DNA from: Mycteria americana | Lineage: Eukaryota; Chordata; Aves; Ciconiiformes; Ciconiidae | DNA: 64,000 bases | NCBI RefSeq assembly: GCF_035582795.1 | Contig: NC_134368.1 | Coordinates: 42,275,501 to 42,339,500 of the forward strand | Reading direction: 5' to 3' | Part shown: positions 58,560 through 64,000 of the stretch, in pieces | How positions within the stretch are numbered: the stretch's first letter is position 1 | Layout of the letters: each line of letters starts with the position of its first letter | Translations under genes and position numbers: made by a program | Notes under the pieces: generated by a model | Databases searched by the model: none | What the model was told of the DNA's origin: nothing | Seen by the model: only the letters and a program-made list of their open reading frames with translations

Positions 58560-58900
58560 TATTTGTTCTATTTATTACTCAGAATGAAAGTCCCGCTTTG
58601 GCACACAATACTTTTATTTTTGTAAGATCCTGTTCTGTCAAACAAAAAAGGGGCAGATAAAGGAATCAATTTTATATATAGATTTGCACCGCCCTTTTAA
58701 AGTCTTAAAGTCTACATTTAAGCATTTCTATTAATGATCCAGGATGCTAAACAGTTTTTAATATCTTATTACAAAAGCTTTTCAGCTTGCTTTTTACAAA
58801 AGGAAAAGCTGGTTTAATATATGAAGCCTGAAAAATTGCCAACTATAAAAGAACATCACTCTTTCTTTTTTTTTTTTTTTAATTATTTGAAATGCTTCTG
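58560..58900. promoter_or_regulatory. Candidate conserved non-coding element with GATA site
   Basis: AT-rich block with a canonical GATA site AGATAA (58,655-58,660) followed by ATATATAG and a GCACCGCCC stretch. Possible enhancer; unproven. Confidence 0.25.
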
Positions 58901-59139
58901 AATTCCCAACATAGCTATTGGGATCCAAGGTTATGATCTAAGAGAAAAGATATGTTCATTTAATTAAAGTAGCCTTTTACGTTTTTTAAAAAAGTTACTT
59001 TTAAACTGTTCATATTGCCGTTTATGAGCTTTGGGAGGACAAGAGGCTCTGGGGATTGCTAATGACATACAGATAGCCATATGTTCCTCTCACCTCCGCT
59101 GTTTTCCCTGGGACTGAGTCTTCATTGCTTGTGCCATGT

Positions 59140-59290
59140 GCAAAGTAATAATAATCTATGTCTCTTTTATGACGCTTTTCAATCTTTGATTGCAAAACAC
59201 TTAATGTTTATGTTGCAGATGGGAAATGGAGGCACAGGAGATGGGTTGATTTGCCCCATGGGGTCACACTGCAGATTAGTGCCAAAGCTT
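59140..59290 (-). repeat. Ancient MIR-like (CORE-SINE) fragment, reverse orientation
   Basis: The plus strand has 'gcagatgggaaatggaggca' at about 59,216-59,235, then 'gatttgccccatggggtcac' and 'gtgcc'. These line up in order with the reverse-complement MIR consensus (cagatgaggaaactgaggcac, then acttgcccaaggtcacac, then gtggc). Strongly diverged, so old. Confidence 0.55.
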
Positions 59291-61214
59291 CTCCCTGAGC
59301 AGTACCCTCCCAAGTGACCCATGCTGGGTGTAAAATGCTATAATCTGAAACTGCTGACTGCTCTGCAGCCCATTGCTACTGCAGATGCAAAGAATGGAGA
59401 AACACGTCCGTTGATTTCAGTGATTTATACCTATTGAGAAGAAAGTCAGCCCCAGAGCATCGTCAGCATGGTTAAAAAAGAGCAATAAGAGAACATCATC
59501 CAACTGATATTTAATAAGAGGTCAGTTTGGCAGTTTCATCCCAGCTTCAAACAGACAAGTGTCTTCAGAGCAATGCTCTGGTCACTCTTTGGGAACTGTA
59601 TATTGCAGCCATAGCATACCAGCCAGCCACTCAGCCCCCCCAGCACCTAGTGCTCTTACGTGGAGTTCATTTTTTACCTACTACATTGTCAAAGTAAATG
59701 GAAAGCTGAATAAAAAAGCCAAAGCTACACAACAACATGAAGAAATTCATACAAAGGGATCTGTGGCTCTCACCAGTCAAATAGTGAAACAGTTTGATTT
59801 TCTTCTCTTCCTCAAAAGTTAAACCATGCTGACCTCCCTCAGAGCCACAGATGTACTTACGAGGTCTAGCTCCGTGCCTAATTACCAGAATGCTGTCTAT
59901 GATGGAGCCTATTTTTAAATAACTTCCCTTCCATCTTTGAAATCAAAGAGAGAGTATGTGATGTAAAGAACAGCCTAGGTCCAGATAAAGTTTTAAAACT
60001 ATTAGAGAGGAAGTAAAGAGCAAGCAAAGGAAGAGAAGGATGGTCTAGCGGCCAAGATAAGGCTCATAAATTCCCCAGGTTTAAGGGCAGAGGAGCCAGA
60101 ATGTCAACCCCACACGTATCGTGGGCCACTAAATTTCACCCAGTCAGGCCTGCAATGAACTCAGACTGACTACAGCATAATTGGTGTTGGCCCCTGCTTC
60201 ATTTTGTCGTAGCCTCAGTGAAAGACTAACCAAATCCTCACTGCAATGAAAGAAAACTTGCAGGAATGGGGGTGGAAATACAGTGAAAGTAAACAAAAAA
60301 AGCTTTCTTTGGAACTGTCTGGGATGAGAAGCTTGCCAGGGTCAAAGCTGGAGGATCAAAGATTGTGTCTATAGTGTCTTGTTCACTAGAGGCTTGAGCC
60401 AGCCTCGCTGGTGACCCACACGGTGGTGTGACCATTGGAGCAAACGTAGCTTCCCTACCAACGCAGGGAGACGGGCTCTCCTTGCCCACGGAGGCAGCAT
60501 GGATGTAGCTAATGCAAACCTCACGTGCAGGGCGACTGAAGTGCAGGCTGTGGGCAGCGCACGCACAACCACAGGCACTGAGCTGCCTGTCCTCCTCGCG
60601 CCTGAACTGCCCTACCACCCCGGGAAGTGTCGCTCCGCCAAAGAGGCTGGCTTTGTGGCACAATAACCCTTTTTTGTCCGTGGGGCACCCCAAATGTCAC
60701 ATCTTCAAATGGCAGGAGTTCCCTTTGTGTTTGCATGCCCTGGTAACATACAGCGCTGGGGAGAAAAAGCAAACCCAAGGCAGAAGCCTCCCTAAGCCCA
60801 TCATTCCTCTCCTCAACTGGTACCATTGCAACAATTTGCAGGAAAGAAGCAAGGAACATATCAGATGGAGATGAAACGGCAAGAGGAGACTGCAAAATAA
60901 GACACCTCTTGACCGTAAGCAGGTTTGCTTTCTCTCGACAGCCTCTCCTTCTATTCTAAACACAGCACCTGGTGCAAGCCTGGCGTGCAGATGGCCCCGC
61001 CGTGGTGCGCACGGCGCGCAGCCCTCCGAATCTGGCAGGCAGCTGTTTCGGTTTCTTTTTGCCAGGCTGCCAGCGCAGGATTGTTTTTACTTTTCTTTCC
61101 CCTTTTCTGTTCCCTCTGTACTCAGCCTTACCCTCCATGATGTAAATTGGAAGAGCAGATGTATAATCTGGGAAATTTTCCACATCCATCTTTTAAAGAG
61201 GAAGGTGGATAAGC

Positions 61215-61345
61215 TAACTCAGCTCTTTAAGGCCCCAGTTCGGAAAAAGCACTTTAAGCACATGCTTAAGTCCTGTTGATTTAGGAAAGGCAAAAAAGGC
61301 TGGTGATTTCATAGGTCTTAAACACATGCTTATGTGTCCTTCCTG
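61215..61345. repeat. Ancient interspersed repeat with palindromic TTAAGCACATGCTTAA motif
   Basis: A near-palindromic TTAAGCACATGCTTAA core near 61,253-61,269 is followed by a diverged second copy near 61,318-61,332. They flank a TCCTGTTGATTT segment. This pattern recurs in sauropsid genomes in my memory, but I cannot name the family with certainty. Confidence 0.35.
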
Positions 61346-64000
61346 AAGGGCAATATGCACCTGAACAGTGGCCCAATTATGCCAGTGCAGAAGGCACAAA
61401 AACGAGTGTTCACTGTGTAAAATACACAAGCTGAGTAATGCCCCAGTTTAGCTCTTTACAATGGTCACAGTTTCATTCATTTTTAAGGTCAAAGAAATGT
61501 GCTGACTCTAGAGGCTTGTTAGTATTGGGGTGCTCAAAATCAAAAGCAAATATTTAAATCCTGGTCGCCCCTGAATCCTTCAAGCTCTTCCTCTGTCACT
61601 AAACCCCTGCAGCCCTTATGCCTCAATAAAAACATTGACAGAGTTACCTGAACAGGCACATTCGGATTTTAGGAAGGAGAAAATGAAAACAGCTAAGGGT
61701 TCATCACGAAGGATGGCTTCCACCAGATGTTGAGACTGAATGTTTTCCTCAGCTGCTGCAATACCACAGAGAAATGTGGTACAGCATAGGCAATTTTGCT
61801 AGTGAGTCAACCGTACCTGGAAACGAGCAGCAAACCAGCATGAGCTGCTCCCTAGGAGGACCAAGCAAGCTACGCGCGATGCAATGGTTGTACCTCTCAC
61901 ACGTGGGTTTTTGCACTTTGTTTTCTCTCCCTCCCAGCACCCGCATACAGCCTTGCCCTCTCCTTGCCCTTAACTCCTCCCCAGCAAACCCTGTTGTTAT
62001 TGCTCCTCTGCTGAGATGGAGAATATGGAAAGGGGGGGGGGACACGACACTTTGGGTCCCACTTCTCCAGAAGGCACCCTGAGGAGCTAAGCTGGCCTTT
62101 CGGTCCCCAGCTGTCTGTGGTCACGGCTTCTTGACTCGTCATCAATGACTTTGGAGGCTGCCCTGCCTGGAAACACCTTCCAGTGCCCCAGTGTGAATGA
62201 AAGGTGGGTAAACTGCCCCAAGCCAAGGAGCTGCCATCGTTGTTTCCACAGCCCTGTCAGTGGCTGTCCCCTTTGGTCCCCGTATCTGATGCCACCTGAG
62301 CTCCGAGGCCCGGGCTCCCTGTGGCACGGTGTGAGCCCGGCACCTGCACCACCAAACAGGCAGAAGTCTCATCTGGGTATTGTTGACATGGTCTCCCAAA
62401 ATGCCTAACAAGCAAAGCAAACAAGTGAAGCAGAGCTAGCTCCTGGGGCTAATGAGCAATGATCACTGCCATCTTTAGGGTCCTCTTTCCAGGGAAGAAG
62501 GCTTCCAGCCTTTACAACTGCCGTGCCACAGGTTGATGAGTGCAGAGATACAACTAAAGAGATTTGGCTTTTGTCAGAAGCCTGTTGGCTCATGATTTCT
62601 GCCAAGAGGTTGCTGTGAAGGTCTCCATCTGACTTTGGACTTGCTTTATACTGTCTTTCAGGAAGATCTGAGCAGAGCAGATAGCTGGAGGGCCGAGGCT
62701 CACCTCCGCACTCTTGGTGCACTGAAGTTAGGTATCAACAGGCACAAGTCAGACCAAGGAAGGAAGAAGAAACCAGGCTGGAGAAATTAATCAGGAGACA
62801 GTTACCTTGTCTTTTCCCTTAATTGTGGCTTGTGACAGATTAGCAGAGATCAGCTTTCATTGCAGCTGCCTATACTGTACTTGACCTATGCAGAAAGAAA
62901 GAATTTGGTCCCTGAGCCTGGAAGTCAGGCACCCGCGCCTAGCTCTGATTTCTCTTAAATAATTTTAATTAAACAAGGGGAAAAAAAAGTGAACTGACAG
63001 TTATGAATAATGAAGTGAAAACGGGCTATGAATACAATAAGAACTAATTAAACAGTGAGGGTAAGACCATGTTGATTTATTTCTGCCTTTTTTTTTTTGT
63101 TAGACTTTTAAATGAAATACATGTGCATTAGGCCTGAGGAGGGACTTAAATCTGCTGCACACACTTTCCTTCAGAGCACAACGCATGACAGATGTTAGTC
63201 ACATCACTTAATGCACTACTGCACTGGGCATCAGACACTAGTGAACAGTGCAGGGTAGGAACCCATATGGGAGGGCATAGAAAATGATGCTGGAGAAGTA
63301 GGTTTTACCTTCTGTTATGGATGTGTTTGCACAAGTGTACGCTGAACCTGTGGCACAGCAAGTACCGTAAAGCCAAATCATTCCCAAATGCTAAGATGCT
63401 TCAGCCTGTTCTAATAAAACTATCTGTATTTCCCTAGCATGTTACTACTGAAGATGTGCAAATAACAACAGCAATATATTGCACCACAACGAAAATTAAA
63501 TCACCGGCAAGGGACCATCCCACAGACCACCTGCAGATTATATATCATTTCTTTTCAGAAAAGCTGGTGCAGAGGGGAAAGGGGATTATTTTATTCCACA
63601 GAAACTGATGGCAGCAAGCTGTAAATGATACAGGCAATATTCATTCCTCGCTCCCAAAGAGAGGAGCAAGGGCCAGCTACAGAAAATTAGAAGGCTTTAC
63701 TGAAGGCTTTCCTGGACGAATTCCTCCACAGGCTCCTTACTGCTGGTTTCAAGGCAAAGGACAGCAGGAGCACTGAAAAAGGCGACCCATACAGTAGCTG
63801 ACCAAGAAGCCTTTGCCTCCCCTTGCCCAGCACTGTGAATCCCATCCTTTCATTAGTACTCATAGACTCCCACACACATGGAAACGGGTGGCTGAGCATC
63901 CCCAAAATATTATTGAGAACTGGCTGCCTGCCTCTGAGTGCGAGACTGACTCCAGGCTTCCCAGGTTCTGCAAAACATCCCTCTAATTCCCTTGCCCCGC

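Larger units (their letters stand above)
49120..64000. other. AT-rich gene-free downstream flank
   Basis: No coding exon recognised, and no match to the expected neighbour SCRG1. Some moderately GC-rich patches (for example 58,270-58,460 and 60,400-60,680) have no recognisable exon structure. Several AT-rich blocks look like conserved non-coding elements and are listed separately, with two ancient repeats. Confidence 0.55.

Noticed and set aside
49120-64000. Search for SCRG1, the expected neighbour
   Set aside because: None of its conserved cysteine-rich coding blocks, as I remember them, were seen.
1-64000. Retroviral or other virus-like remnants, DNA transposons, tRNA genes, CRISPR arrays
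   Set aside because: No LTR pair, polymerase-like or capsid-like stretch, transposase, tRNA A/B boxes with cloverleaf, or regularly spaced repeats were recognised. Small fragments below what the eye can detect cannot be excluded.

Overview
The window looks like nuclear DNA from a bird. It has CR1 LINE 3' ends of the avian type, very few interspersed repeats, no mammalian L1/Alu-type elements, and one complete gene that I recognise with confidence: HAND2, a bHLH transcription factor. The species cannot be fixed from the sequence alone. I recognise no other protein-coding gene. Many long open frames exist, but they come from CpG-rich or purine-rich DNA of biased composition and none reads as a known protein.

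Layout. About 1-15,800 is AT-rich and gene-free, with two CR1 fragments, one ancient MIR-like SINE fragment and small simple repeats. About 15,800-49,100 is an unusually long CpG-rich domain with HAND2 inside it. HAND2 is on the plus strand: promoter about 24,200-24,280, coding exons 24,986-25,540 and 26,612-26,710, poly(A) signal 27,256-27,261. Upstream of it lie several promoter-like or enhancer-like motif groups and minus-strand splice-donor-like sites where the divergent lncRNA HAND2-AS1 (Upperhand) would be expected. Downstream, 27.3-39 kb is CpG-rich with AT-rich islands carrying homeodomain, octamer, GATA and CRE motifs. From 39.4 to 49 kb there is a cluster of long polypurine/polypyrimidine microsatellites. 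It is followed at once by a near-perfect 36-bp-arm hairpin at 49,016-49,109. About 49,120-64,000 returns to AT-rich, gene-free DNA with a few blocks that look like conserved non-coding elements and some ancient repeats.

How it works together. In other vertebrates HAND2 lies in a large regulatory landscape (heart, limb bud, pharyngeal arch, sympathetic neurons), with HAND2-AS1 diverging from its promoter. The arrangement here, one short two-exon developmental regulator among broad CpG-rich DNA and non-coding flanks, fits that picture. In human the next genes are FBXO8 on the HAND2-AS1 side and SCRG1 on the other side; I found neither here. All enhancer, lncRNA and hairpin-RNA readings are inferences from motifs and position. 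They would need cross-species alignment, RNA-seq/CAGE or chromatin data.
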